NCBI GenBank assembly: GCA_964612855.1
Contig: CAZTDR010000040.1
Span: 1-25,256, forward strand
Origin: DATIJJ01 sp964612855
GTDB lineage: Bacteria; Pseudomonadota; Gammaproteobacteria; DSM-16500
DNA length: 25,256 nt
Direction of reading: 5' to 3'
Positions 7,193-14,925 of the stretch are shown piece by piece. Below the pieces are notes generated by a model. The model was given only the letters and a program-made list of their open reading frames with translations. It did not search any database and was not told the origin of the DNA. Numbering within the stretch: the first letter of the stretch is position 1; each line of letters opens with the position of its first letter. The translations under genes were made by a program, and so were the position numbers.

Positions 7193-7991
7193 TTTGGTCG
7201 AAATTAACAATCTGCACTTTAAGCGCAATCAGCGCCGCATTTTTGCCGGAGTGGATCTTGTGATTCCACGAGGTAAAGTGGTTGCCATCATGGGCCCAAG
7301 TGGAACGGGTAAAACCACATTGTTGCGTTTAATTGGCGGACAATTACAGCCAGAGCAGGGCCAAATCAAAATGGCAGGCCAAGACATTCATCGCCTTTCC
7401 CAATCGGCACTTTATAAATTGCGCAAAAAAATGGGCATGCTTTTTCAAAGTGGGGGCTTGTTTACTCACTTAAACGTATTTGAAAATGTGGCCTTTCCTT
7501 TACGCGAACATACGCAGTTATCTGATGAGATGATACGCAGTTTAGTCTTAATCAAATTACAAATGGTTGGGTTGCGCGGCGCAAAAAATTTAATGCCGAG
7601 TGAACTTTCAGGCGGTATGGCGCGACGCGTTGCTTTAGCACGTGCGATTGCTCTCGATCCCGCTTTAATCATGTATGATGAGCCGCTTTCTGGTCAAGAT
7701 CCTATCTCGATGGGTGTTTTAATTAAGTTGATTCGCACGGTGAATGACGCGTTGGGTTTAACGAGCATTATTGTTTCGCATGATGTGCAAGAAACATTAA
7801 GCATTGCTGATTATGCGTATGTCATTTCAGATGGTAAACTCATCGGCCAAGGTACCCCACAAGCAATTAAAGAAGATTCTTCCCCCAAATTGCAGCAATT
7901 TTTGCGTGGTTTGCCCGATGGTCCCGTACCATTTCATTACCCGGGGGCTAACTTTGCTGATGATTTATTGAAGGAGGGTGAATTGTGTTGA
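7185..7991 (+). CDS. mlaF: Phospholipid ABC transporter ATP-binding protein MlaF
   Basis: A 268-residue ABC ATPase that powers the MlaFEDB complex, moving phospholipids between the inner membrane and periplasmic MlaC to keep the outer leaflet rich in LPS. Walker A GPSGTGKT is at 37-44, the Q-loop is in GMLFQSGGLFTHLNVFENV, the signature is SELSGGMARRVALARAIA, Walker B is ALIMYDEPLSGQDP, and SHDVQET holds the switch His. The FQSGGLFTHLNV wording is typical of MlaF/Mkl rather than sugar or metal importers. It overlaps the PspC gene by 8 bp and mlaE by 7 bp. Confidence 0.96.
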   Translation: MDNLVEINNLHFKRNQRRIFAGVDLVIPRGKVVAIMGPSGTGKTTLLRLIGGQLQPEQGQIKMAGQDIHRLSQSALYKLRKKMGMLFQSGGLFTHLNVFENVAFPLREHTQLSDEMIRSLVLIKLQMVGLRGAKNLMPSELSGGMARRVALARAIALDPALIMYDEPLSGQDPISMGVLIKLIRTVNDALGLTSIIVSHDVQETLSIADYAYVISDGKLIGQGTPQAIKEDSSPKLQQFLRGLPDGPVPFHYPGANFADDLLKEGELC

Positions 7992-8767
7992 ACCAAGTCG
8001 CCTCATTAGGTCGCGCGGGAAGAGAATTCGTCCGTGATTACGGTAAAGCTGGCCAGTTGCTTTTTCACGTCATCTTTCGAAAGCCGCATATTCGTAAAGG
8101 GCTACCCTTGATTTTGCAGCAAGTGTATGCCGAAGGCGTGTTGTCTCTCGTTATTATTCTGGTTTCAAGTTTGTTTATTGGGATGGTAGTTGCGTTACAA
8201 GGTTATCATACTTTAGCCAAGTTTGGTGCATCGGCTGAATTAGGGCCGTTGGTCGCATTAAGTGTTGCGCGTGAATTAGGCCCTGTGGTCACGGCACTCT
8301 TGTTCGCTGGGCGGGCTGGTTCTGCTGTGACGGCCGAAATCGGATTGATGAAAGCGACTGAGCAACTTTCCAGTATGGAAATGATGGCAGTCAATCCTAT
8401 TCATCGCGTTATCGCACCGCGTTTGTGGGGTGGTTTTATTTCGATGCCTTTATTGACGATCATTTTTAATGTGACAGCGATTTATGGTGCTTATTTAGTC
8501 GGTGTGAAATGGTTAGGGTTAGATGCTGGCGTGTTTTGGTCAAATATGCAATCGTCGGTGGCTTTTCACGCAGATATTTTAAACGGCATCCTGAAAAGCG
8601 TCGTTTTTGGTTTTGTAGTTGCTTGGATTTCAGTGTATCAAGGTTATTTTGCTGAACCCACTTCTGCAGGCATTGCGGGTGCCACGACTCGCACTGTTGT
8701 TTATTCTTCGTTGGCAATTTTGGGGTTAGATTTTGTATTAACCGCGATGATGATAGGGGGATGGTGA
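7985..8767 (+). CDS. mlaE: Phospholipid ABC transporter permease MlaE
   Basis: A 260-residue MlaE/YrbE-family permease of the Mla system. It has an amphipathic N-terminus and about five hydrophobic segments, including VLSLVIILVSSLFIGMVVALQ. The family hallmark is visible as ELGPLVALSVARELGPVVTALLFAGRAGSA, then EIGLMKATEQLSSMEMMAVNPIHRVIAPRLW. It starts with GTG at 7985, backed by a strong AAGGAGGG 6 nt upstream inside the end of mlaF. The stop TGA overlaps the mlaD ATG by one base. Confidence 0.96.
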   Translation: MLNQVASLGRAGREFVRDYGKAGQLLFHVIFRKPHIRKGLPLILQQVYAEGVLSLVIILVSSLFIGMVVALQGYHTLAKFGASAELGPLVALSVARELGPVVTALLFAGRAGSAVTAEIGLMKATEQLSSMEMMAVNPIHRVIAPRLWGGFISMPLLTIIFNVTAIYGAYLVGVKWLGLDAGVFWSNMQSSVAFHADILNGILKSVVFGFVVAWISVYQGYFAEPTSAGIAGATTRTVVYSSLAILGLDFVLTAMMIGGW

Positions 8768-9276
8768 TGTTATCGCAGCGGACAATTGATAGTATTGTCG
8801 GTTTATTTTTATTAGCCGCATTGGGTGCGTTGTTAGTGCTCGCATTTAAAGTCAGCGGTTTGACGAGTTTTTATAAAAGTGAAGGATATGATGTCACGGC
8901 AGCATTTGATGATATTGGTCAACTTAAAGTGCGCGCTGCCGTTAAAATTAGCGGTGTATCTATTGGTGAAGTGAGCGCCATTCGCTTAGATCCAATCACA
9001 TATAAAGCGATTGTGACATTGCATATTAATGCCAATGTAAAAGATATCCCAGATGATTCTTCGGCGTCTATTTTGACAGCGGGATTGCTCGGCGATAACT
9101 ATATTGAAATTGCACCTATGTACAGCCAAACTTTTTTGAAAAACGGCAGCGAAATTCAAGATACACATGCCGCGATGATTTTGGAAAAATTGATCGGTCA
9201 GTTTTTATTTAAAATTGGTAATAATTCCAGCGCAAGTGCGACAGAAAAAACAACAACTGAAACAAAAGGGAGATAA
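8767..9276 (+). CDS. mlaD: Outer-membrane lipid asymmetry protein MlaD (MCE domain)
   Basis: A 169-residue periplasmic protein anchored by one N-terminal helix (about 9-30, SIVGLFLLAALGALLVLAFKV) and carrying a single MCE domain. The domain reads YDVTAAFDDIGQLKVRAAVKI, then ISGVSIGEVSAIRLD..., ILTAGLLGDNYIEI near its end. MlaD hexamers form the lipid channel above MlaFE. I use ATG 8767 rather than ATG 8761 because the GGGGG ribosome site ends at 8760, leaving no space for the earlier start. The TGATG junction with mlaE implies coupled translation. The C-terminal tail after the domain is polar and Thr/Ser-rich. Confidence 0.95.
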   Translation: MLSQRTIDSIVGLFLLAALGALLVLAFKVSGLTSFYKSEGYDVTAAFDDIGQLKVRAAVKISGVSIGEVSAIRLDPITYKAIVTLHINANVKDIPDDSSASILTAGLLGDNYIEIAPMYSQTFLKNGSEIQDTHAAMILEKLIGQFLFKIGNNSSASATEKTTTETKGR

Positions 9277-9279
9277 CAA

Positions 9280-9903
9280 ATGAAAAAATATCTATTCGTC
9301 ATCTGTTCGTGGCTAATGTGTTTAGGATTATCTACTTTGCCTATGACTGCGTCAGCAGCCGGTGATCCTGTCACTATGTTGCAATCCGTTGCTGATCAAA
9401 TGATTTCCAGTTTGAAAGCTAAGCAAATGACCTTAAAAAGTAATCCTTCGCAAGTTTATTCACTGGCCTATCGCATTATTGTGCCGCATGCGGATTTAGA
9501 TGAAATGTCTAAACGCGTTTTACCTCCTCAAACATGGAACAGTGCCACCAGCAGTCAGCGCCAGCAGTTTAAGAAAGAATTTACGTCGTTATTAGTTAGA
9601 ACATACGCTTCAGCATTGGCTGAATATAAGGATCAAACGGTACGTTTCTTTCCAGTACGTGGCGGTTATGCTGGAAAATCGACAGTGACGGTGAATAGTC
9701 AAATTGAGCGTTCGGATGGTCCTTCTATTTCAGTTAATTATAATTTAGTGGCATCTGCATCGGGTTGGCGCTTGTATGATATGACAGTGGAAGGTGTGAG
9801 CATGTTACAAAGTTTTCGCTCTCAGTTTGCCGATCAATTATCACGAAGTGACATGGCAGCGTTAATTCAAACGCTGCAGCAGCATAATTCGGGCGGAGGT
9901 TAG
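9280..9903 (+). CDS. mlaC: Periplasmic phospholipid-binding protein MlaC
   Basis: A 207-residue secreted protein with a clear signal peptide (MKKYLFVICSWLMCLGLSTL..., probable cleavage after TASAAG or TASA) and the MlaC/Ttg2D fold. Family features are DLDEMSKRVLPPQTWNSATSSQRQQFKKEF, the LLVRTYASALAEYKDQTVRFFPVR core strand, and the C-terminal WRLYDMTVEGVSMLQSFRSQF. It shuttles phospholipid between the outer-membrane MlaA complex and MlaD. MlaA is not in the window. GGGAG lies 7 nt before the ATG, and the start is only 3 nt after mlaD. Confidence 0.96.
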   Translation: MKKYLFVICSWLMCLGLSTLPMTASAAGDPVTMLQSVADQMISSLKAKQMTLKSNPSQVYSLAYRIIVPHADLDEMSKRVLPPQTWNSATSSQRQQFKKEFTSLLVRTYASALAEYKDQTVRFFPVRGGYAGKSTVTVNSQIERSDGPSISVNYNLVASASGWRLYDMTVEGVSMLQSFRSQFADQLSRSDMAALIQTLQQHNSGGG

Positions 9904-9907
9904 TGGG

Positions 9908-10222
9908 GTGAGTAATACAGAAGCCGCGTCTATTGTTGCCGTACAAGATCGCCTGATGGTTTCAGGCGATTTGAATTTTTCGACGGTTCCATTATTGTGG
10001 CAACAAAGTTTGCCTTTGCTTGCTGTTTCTCCCGCGCTGTATTTTGATTTCACTAAAATTACTTCGTCAAATAGTGCTGGTCTGGCTTTATTGATTGAGT
10101 GGTTAAAGTATGCTAAAAAATCGCAAAAAAACGTTAAGTTTAATAATATGCCTGCGCAATTGAAATCGATTATTGAGGCGGCGGGTGTACATGATTTTTT
10201 AGACGCGTTTCTGGTGGCGTAA
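9908..10222 (+). CDS. mlaB: STAS-domain protein MlaB
   Basis: A 104-residue single STAS domain at the position of MlaB, the small cytoplasmic subunit that binds MlaF and stabilises its ATPase dimer. The characteristic stretch is LYFDFTKITSSNSAGLALLIEWL, containing the TSSNSAG loop, followed by VKFNNMPAQLKSIIEAAGV. The start is GTG 9908, preceded by GGAGG about 7 nt upstream within the end of mlaC. It closes the operon. Neither ibaG nor murA follows, unlike E. coli; instead a REP-like hairpin pair and the convergent darP follow. Confidence 0.92.
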   Translation: MSNTEAASIVAVQDRLMVSGDLNFSTVPLLWQQSLPLLAVSPALYFDFTKITSSNSAGLALLIEWLKYAKKSQKNVKFNNMPAQLKSIIEAAGVHDFLDAFLVA

Positions 10223-10244
10223 TATTGTATTTGCAGCGCCGTTT

Positions 10245-10353
10245 GGTGGATTACGGTGCAAAGAACGCACCTAATCCACCCTACGTTTTTATTATTTGCT
10301 GTATGTAGCATGTGTAGGGTGGATTAGACGCGCTTTTTGCGTCGTAATCCACC
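10245..10353. repeat. Second inverted pair of REP-like hairpin units
   Basis: This pair consists of a minus-strand unit at about 10245-10284 and a plus-strand unit at 10313-10353, separated by 28 nt. Both share the frame TAGGGTGGATTA...GTAATCCACC. The first has arms GGTGC/GCACC and the second GACGC/GCGTC, the same two variants as in the pair at 6765-6860, but the orientation is reversed (back-to-back instead of face-to-face). It fills the convergent gap between mlaB and darP, where it could serve both transcripts as a terminator or mRNA-stability structure. Confidence 0.85.
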
Positions 10354-10382
10354 GTGCTGGTAGTGACGATGGGATAGAGTTT

Positions 10383-10889
10383 CTATTCCATAATTTCTCG
10401 CAAATAACGAAACAATTCCGTTTCTCCCCCCGTCTTTTTTTGCTTAGCGACGTCTTGTTGGGCTTTTCGAATCAACTGACGAATATGTTGTCGATCAATA
10501 TTGGGATAAAGCTCTAATAGTTTTTCTAATTCACTATCGCCTGTCGCAATCAAACGATCGCGCCAGCGTTCAATTTGATGGAATTCGGCTATGCTATGTT
10601 GGTTTTTATGTTGGATTTTTTCCAGAGCCACTTCAATCGGAGCAGAATCAATCTGACGCATCAGTTTACCGATATATTGCAGTTGGCGACGTTTTGCCTC
10701 GTGGCTTTTGAGTGAACGCGCTGTGTAGATGGCATCTCGTAAAGGATTTTCCAGTGGAATTTTTTTTAATTGTGCATCCGGTAAGGCAACCAGTATTTCC
10801 CCCATTTTTTGTAGGGCGGTCATTTGTCGTTTGAGAGCGGATTTAGTAGGGCGTTCAGGATGATTGTTGTCTTGTGAATCATCGATCAT
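10383..10889 (-). CDS. darP: Ribosome biogenesis factor DarP (YjgA, DUF615)
   Basis: DarP/YjgA assists late assembly of the 50S subunit around the peptidyl-transferase centre. The 168-residue product has the DUF615 pattern: RPTKSALKRQMTALQKMGE, then ENPLRDAIYTARSLKSHEAKRRQLQYIGKLMR, and near the end WRDRLIATGDSELEKLLELYP. I place the start at ATG 10889 (MIDDSQDN). An in-frame ATG at 10925 would add 12 residues but lies inside the terminator hairpin of the preceding gene. E. coli YjgA has 183 residues and also neighbours pmbA, which supports the call. Confidence 0.94.
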   Translation of the reverse strand: MIDDSQDNNHPERPTKSALKRQMTALQKMGEILVALPDAQLKKIPLENPLRDAIYTARSLKSHEAKRRQLQYIGKLMRQIDSAPIEVALEKIQHKNQHSIAEFHQIERWRDRLIATGDSELEKLLELYPNIDRQHIRQLIRKAQQDVAKQKKTGGETELFRYLREIME

Positions 10890-10909
10890 TTGCGTTTTTC
10901 CAGGAAGCT

Positions 10910-10941
10910 CAAAAAGCGGTCTCATAAAAAATGAGACCGCT
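10910..10941 (-). terminator. Rho-independent terminator after the Ala/His-rich gene
   Basis: On the minus strand a perfect 11-bp stem (AGCGGTCTCAT, 10941-10931, with ATGAGACCGCT, 10925-10915) closes on a 5-nt T loop and is followed directly by TTTT. It begins 7 nt after the stop of the gene at 10949-11257, so that gene is transcribed alone, and darP needs its own promoter or readthrough. Confidence 0.9.
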
Positions 10942-10948
10942 ATCTTGA

Positions 10949-11257
10949 TTAGTTTGTAGCAGGAGCTGCTGCTGCGTCAGATGCTGGAGCTGTTGCGTCT
11001 GTTGCAGGAGCGGTTGCTTTTTTAGCGTGGTGATGTGTGTGTCTGACATGCTTGGTTGCTTTTTTAGCAGGAGCAGCCGCTTGATCTTGAGCGGAAGCTG
11101 TTGCATCTGTCGCAGCGCCGTTTACGGAGCTGTTGTCAGCAAGTTGTTGCATAACAGCATCTGATTTGCTGGGAGCAGCTTGGTCAGCACTTTCAGCAGC
11201 AAAAGCACCTGTGCTAATAACGGAAGCACCAATCAATAAAGCGATAAGTTTTTTCAT
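10949..11257 (-). CDS. Small secreted Ala/Lys/His-rich protein (acid-shock-like)
   Basis: A 102-residue protein with a standard signal peptide (MKKLIALLIGASVISTGAFA, cleavage before AESAD). The mature part is low in complexity: Ala-rich throughout, with a basic patch KKATKHVRHTHHHAKKAT at about residues 65-82 and repeated A-P-A-[TS]-D-A units at the end. Composition resembles the periplasmic acid-shock protein Asr of enterobacteria, whose Lys/His repeats buffer or protect at low pH, but I cannot align the two without tools, so homology is unproven. GGAG is 8 nt before the ATG, and the gene has its own terminator. It is inserted between darP and pmbA, which are direct divergent neighbours in E. 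coli. Confidence 0.85.
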   Translation of the reverse strand: MKKLIALLIGASVISTGAFAAESADQAAPSKSDAVMQQLADNSSVNGAATDATASAQDQAAAPAKKATKHVRHTHHHAKKATAPATDATAPASDAAAAPATN

Positions 11258-11338
11258 TTTTATTTCTCCATGTTAAAGTTTCGGGGTATAAGATACTATA
11301 AATTTCATGGAATGAATATCACATTAGAGAGAAAATTT

Positions 11339-12673
11339 ATGCTTGAAGCTTGGAATAATCCCGAACACTTAAAAAACATCGTAGCTGATATTTTGCAAGA
11401 AGCACAAAAGCTGGGGGCAAGTGCTGCAGAAGTGGATGTAGGTTTAAATAAAGGGTTTTCTGTCACCTCGCGGATGGGTGATGTTGAATCCGTTGAGTAT
11501 AACCAGGATAAAATTGTGGAGATTACGGTTTATTTTGGCCAACGCACCGGTTCTTCTAGTCTATCCGATTTACGCATGGATGCGATTCGCTCCGCCGTTC
11601 AAGCGGCTTGTAATATCGCGCGTTTTGGCGATAAAGATGATTATGCAGGTTTAGCTGAAAAAGAGTTATTGGCTTTTCAGTACCCCGATTTGGATTTATG
11701 GTTTCCTTGGGATATCAGTGTTGAGCAAGCAATCACTTTAACCAAAGAGTGTGAAGCGATTGCGCTCGGTAAAGATAAGCGCATTACCAACTCGGAAGGC
11801 GCTAGCTTGTCTACCACAGCTGGGTGGCATGCTTATGGTAATTCGCATGGATTTATTGGTCTATACGGCGCTTCTCGGCATGATTTGGGTTGTTCATTGA
11901 TTGCTCAAGAAGGTGATGAAATGCAACGGGATTATAATTACACCCTGTCGTGTGATCCGCAATTGCTTGAATCGATCGATTGGGTAGCGAGCATTGCTGC
12001 TGAAAAAACCTTGCGCCGTTTAGGCGCTCAACAATTAACAACACGCAAAGCCCCTGTCATTTTTGCAGCCGAAGAAGCGCGTGGATTTTTGGGGCATTTT
12101 GTAGCAGCCATTTCAGGCGGTAATCTTTATCGAAAATCCTCTTTTTTGCTTGATTATTTAGGTAAATCCGTTTTTCCTTCCCATATTAAAATCGATGAAC
12201 GTCCCCATTTATTAAAATCACTCGGTAGCGCGCCGTTTGATGAAAATGGAGTGGTCACACGCCCTAATGTATTTATTGAAAATGGCATTTTGCAACGTTA
12301 TTGCTTAGGCGTTTATTCTGCACGCAAATTAGGTATGCAAACGACAGGGAATGCAGGCGGGGTGCATAATTTATTTATTAACACGGGGAAAAAAGATTTA
12401 TCTGCTTTATTAAAAACCATGGATACCGGCTTGCTGGTGACGGATTTATTAGGAAATGGCGTTAATTTAGTAACGGGTGATTATTCGCGAGGAGCCATTG
12501 GTTTTTGGGTGGAAGGCGGAGAAATTCAATATCCGGTTGAAGAAATTACCATCGCGGGGAATTTGCGGGATATGTATGCGAATTTGATTGAGGTTGGAGC
12601 CGATGTGGATAAGCGTGGGAATATTCAGACGGGCTCGATTTTGATTGAAAGTATGACGATTGCTGGGAATTAG
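11339..12673 (+). CDS. pmbA: Metalloprotease-family protein PmbA (TldE)
   Basis: A 444-residue PmbA/TldE protein. With TldD it forms the heterodimeric peptidase that matures peptide microcins and degrades some antitoxins; in the pair, TldD carries the metal site. Visible family features are AQKLGASAAEVDVGLNKGFS, the VESVEYNQDK strand, YFGQRTGSSSLSDL, and the conserved C-terminus FINTGKKDLSALLKTMDTGLLVTDLLGNGVNLVTGDYSRGA (given here only as a region, about residues 345-385), then GFWVEGGEI. I chose ATG 11339 because AGAGAG lies 7-8 nt before it and the length then fits E. coli (450). tldD is not in the window. Confidence 0.95.
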   Translation: MLEAWNNPEHLKNIVADILQEAQKLGASAAEVDVGLNKGFSVTSRMGDVESVEYNQDKIVEITVYFGQRTGSSSLSDLRMDAIRSAVQAACNIARFGDKDDYAGLAEKELLAFQYPDLDLWFPWDISVEQAITLTKECEAIALGKDKRITNSEGASLSTTAGWHAYGNSHGFIGLYGASRHDLGCSLIAQEGDEMQRDYNYTLSCDPQLLESIDWVASIAAEKTLRRLGAQQLTTRKAPVIFAAEEARGFLGHFVAAISGGNLYRKSSFLLDYLGKSVFPSHIKIDERPHLLKSLGSAPFDENGVVTRPNVFIENGILQRYCLGVYSARKLGMQTTGNAGGVHNLFINTGKKDLSALLKTMDTGLLVTDLLGNGVNLVTGDYSRGAIGFWVEGGEIQYPVEEITIAGNLRDMYANLIEVGADVDKRGNIQTGSILIESMTIAGN

Positions 12674-12692
12674 CAGCGTTCATTCACGGAAA

Positions 12693-12720
12693 TGGTGGGC
12701 ACGCTGCGCTTAGCCCACCA
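12693..12720. repeat. Short hairpin repeat between pmbA and the M13 peptidase
   Basis: TGGTGGGC (12693-12700) and GCCCACCA (12713-12720) form an exact 8-bp stem over a 12-nt loop rich in GC. It lies 20 nt after the pmbA stop. There is no T-run, so intrinsic termination is unlikely; it resembles common GGTGGGCA...GCCCACC dispersed repeats of proteobacteria. Confidence 0.55.
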
Positions 12721-12793
12721 TCCATCCCCCATAGGAAGTTGACCCAAATTATGCGAAAATCAGGCTAAATTTATTAAGCCGGTGCCTCCCTGT

Positions 12794-14803
12794 ATGCGTT
12801 TTATTATTATCTTTCTATTGATTGTTTCAATCGCCCAAGCGGCGGCCGTTCCCGGAGAATCGAGTTTGCATCTCGACTGGTTGGATAAGAGTATCAATCC
12901 ACAGAAAAACTTTTTTCAATATGCGAATGGCGGGTGGCAAAAGAACCATCCGATTCCTGCTGCTTATTCGAGTTGGGACAATTTTGCTATTTTACAAAAG
13001 CAAAACCTGGCGTTTATTCACCAGTTGCTGCTGGATGCAACTCACCATTCTCATCCGGATTCTATCGAGCAAAAACTCGGCGATTTTTATCAAACGGGCA
13101 TGGATGTTAACGCAATTGATGCGGCAGGTATCAAGCCCTTGCAACAGGAATTGCAGCGGATTGACCAAATTCAAAATCAACACGATTTACAAACTGCTAT
13201 TGCGCATCTTCATATGATTGGCGTCGGCGCCTTGTTTGATTTTGGTCAAATGCAAGATTTTAAAAATAATCAAAAAGTCATCGGTGTGGCGGCACAAGGT
13301 GGGTTAAGTTTGCCGGATCGGGATTATTATTTAAAAAGTGAAAAAAAATTCCAAGCGATGCGGCAAGCGTATTTACGCTATATCGAACAGGTTTTTCAAT
13401 TGGTAGGGGACAGCCAAATCCAATCTCGCCGAGAGGCGAAGGTCATTTTGCGCATTGAAACCGCTCTGGCGCAGGTCTCCTTACCACGCACAGCCATGCG
13501 CGACCCCCATGCCGTTTATCATCCGATGAATTTAACTGAGCTTCAGAAAATTACCCCCGATTTTTCTTGGCAACACTATTTTTCAGATATAGGACATCCT
13601 GAATTAAAGACGATTAATTTAGCGACCCCCGCTTTTTTTGTAGCGATGAATGCGCAACTCAAAACGGTCACACTTGCGGATTGGAAAACCTATTTACGTT
13701 GGCATTTGATTGATTCGTTCGCGCCTTACTTATCAACCCCTTTCGTAAAAGAAAATTTTGTCATGAAGCAAGTGTTAACTGGCGTGACAGAGCAATTACC
13801 ACGTTGGCAACGTGTGACAAATACGGTGAGCCAAGCGCTTGGTTTTGCCATTGGTAAATTATATGTTGAACAGAAATTTCCGCCGTCTTCCAAAAAAGTA
13901 GTTTCTTTAATGGTGGCAAATATTCATGCTGCATTAAAAAATGACTTGCAGCAGCGTGCGCAATGGATGAATACAGGGACGCGACAAGCAGCACTGGATA
14001 AACTCGATAAAATGGAAGCAAGAGTAGGGTATCCTGATAAGTGGTGGGATTATTCTCTGCTGCAAATAAAGCGTGATTCGTATGCACTCAATGTCATGCG
14101 TGCCAGCGAATTTTTGACAAAACGCGAATTGAATAAAATCGGTAAACCTGTCGATAAAGAAGAATGGGATATGACTCCGCAAACTATTAATGCATATTAT
14201 GATCCTTCGATGAATCGCTTAAACCTTCCTGCTGGTATTTTACAGCCCCCGTTTTTTGATCCCAATGCTCCTCTTGCGATTAATTATGGCGCCATTGGTT
14301 TTGTCATTGGACATGAAATGACACATGGTTTTGATGATCAGGGGGCGCAGTTTGATGGAACAGGCAATTTAAAAAATTGGTGGTCAGAAAATGATTTAAA
14401 AAAATTCCAAGCTAAAACCCAAAAAATAGCCAGCCAATTTTCGCATTATACGGTCAAGAGTGGTGCGCATGTGCAAGGCAAGTTGGTAATGGGTGAGGCG
14501 ACAGCAGATTTAGGTGGTTTGATTTTGGCTTATCAAGCGTTGCATGCGACAGCGAATTTTAAACAAATGCAAAACATTGCCGGTTTTACGCCTGACCAAC
14601 AATTTTTTCTGAGTGCCGCGCATGCGTGGGCAAGTAATATCCGGCCTGAAGAAGCCGAGCGCCGCTTAGTCGTGGACCCGCATCCTCCGGCTATGTATCG
14701 TGTGAATGGCACGTTTGCGAATATGCCGCAATTTAAGTGGGCATTTGGAATGTTGAAAGAGAGTTCTAAGCTAAAATCTGATAGTGCAGTGATTTGGGAG
14801 TGA
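12794..14803 (+). CDS. M13-family zinc metallopeptidase (PepO/neprilysin-like)
   Basis: A 669-residue secreted endopeptidase of family M13. The signal peptide is MRFIIIFLLIVSIAQAAA. The mature start LDWLDKSINPQKNFFQYANGGWQ matches the family's N-terminal motif. The zinc site is HEMTH (about 507-511) plus the downstream GEATAD (567-572), whose Glu is the third ligand; the substrate motif NAYYDPSMNRLNLPAGILQPPFF sits about 40 residues before HEMTH. Ending in AVIWE, it lacks the Cys of the usual C-terminal CxxW. I prefer ATG 12794 over GTG 12782 because it begins the signal peptide. Predicted location is periplasmic or exported. Family members cut short peptides; the natural substrate here is unknown. 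Confidence 0.94.
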   Translation: MRFIIIFLLIVSIAQAAAVPGESSLHLDWLDKSINPQKNFFQYANGGWQKNHPIPAAYSSWDNFAILQKQNLAFIHQLLLDATHHSHPDSIEQKLGDFYQTGMDVNAIDAAGIKPLQQELQRIDQIQNQHDLQTAIAHLHMIGVGALFDFGQMQDFKNNQKVIGVAAQGGLSLPDRDYYLKSEKKFQAMRQAYLRYIEQVFQLVGDSQIQSRREAKVILRIETALAQVSLPRTAMRDPHAVYHPMNLTELQKITPDFSWQHYFSDIGHPELKTINLATPAFFVAMNAQLKTVTLADWKTYLRWHLIDSFAPYLSTPFVKENFVMKQVLTGVTEQLPRWQRVTNTVSQALGFAIGKLYVEQKFPPSSKKVVSLMVANIHAALKNDLQQRAQWMNTGTRQAALDKLDKMEARVGYPDKWWDYSLLQIKRDSYALNVMRASEFLTKRELNKIGKPVDKEEWDMTPQTINAYYDPSMNRLNLPAGILQPPFFDPNAPLAINYGAIGFVIGHEMTHGFDDQGAQFDGTGNLKNWWSENDLKKFQAKTQKIASQFSHYTVKSGAHVQGKLVMGEATADLGGLILAYQALHATANFKQMQNIAGFTPDQQFFLSAAHAWASNIRPEEAERRLVVDPHPPAMYRVNGTFANMPQFKWAFGMLKESSKLKSDSAVIWE

Positions 14804-14925
14804 GATAATGTCATGCCAGGTTAAGTGCTCTGACATGACATAACCATGAAGTAGGTAGTCAAAAAGTAAGCGTTATCTAGGTTGCAGTGTCTCTTTTTTT
14901 ATCTCAGCTAAAACAGATCTACAAT

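Noticed and set aside
14808..14841. Stem ATGTCATG / CATGACAT after the M13 peptidase as a terminator
   Set aside because: AT-rich 8-bp stem over an 18-nt loop without a following T-run.
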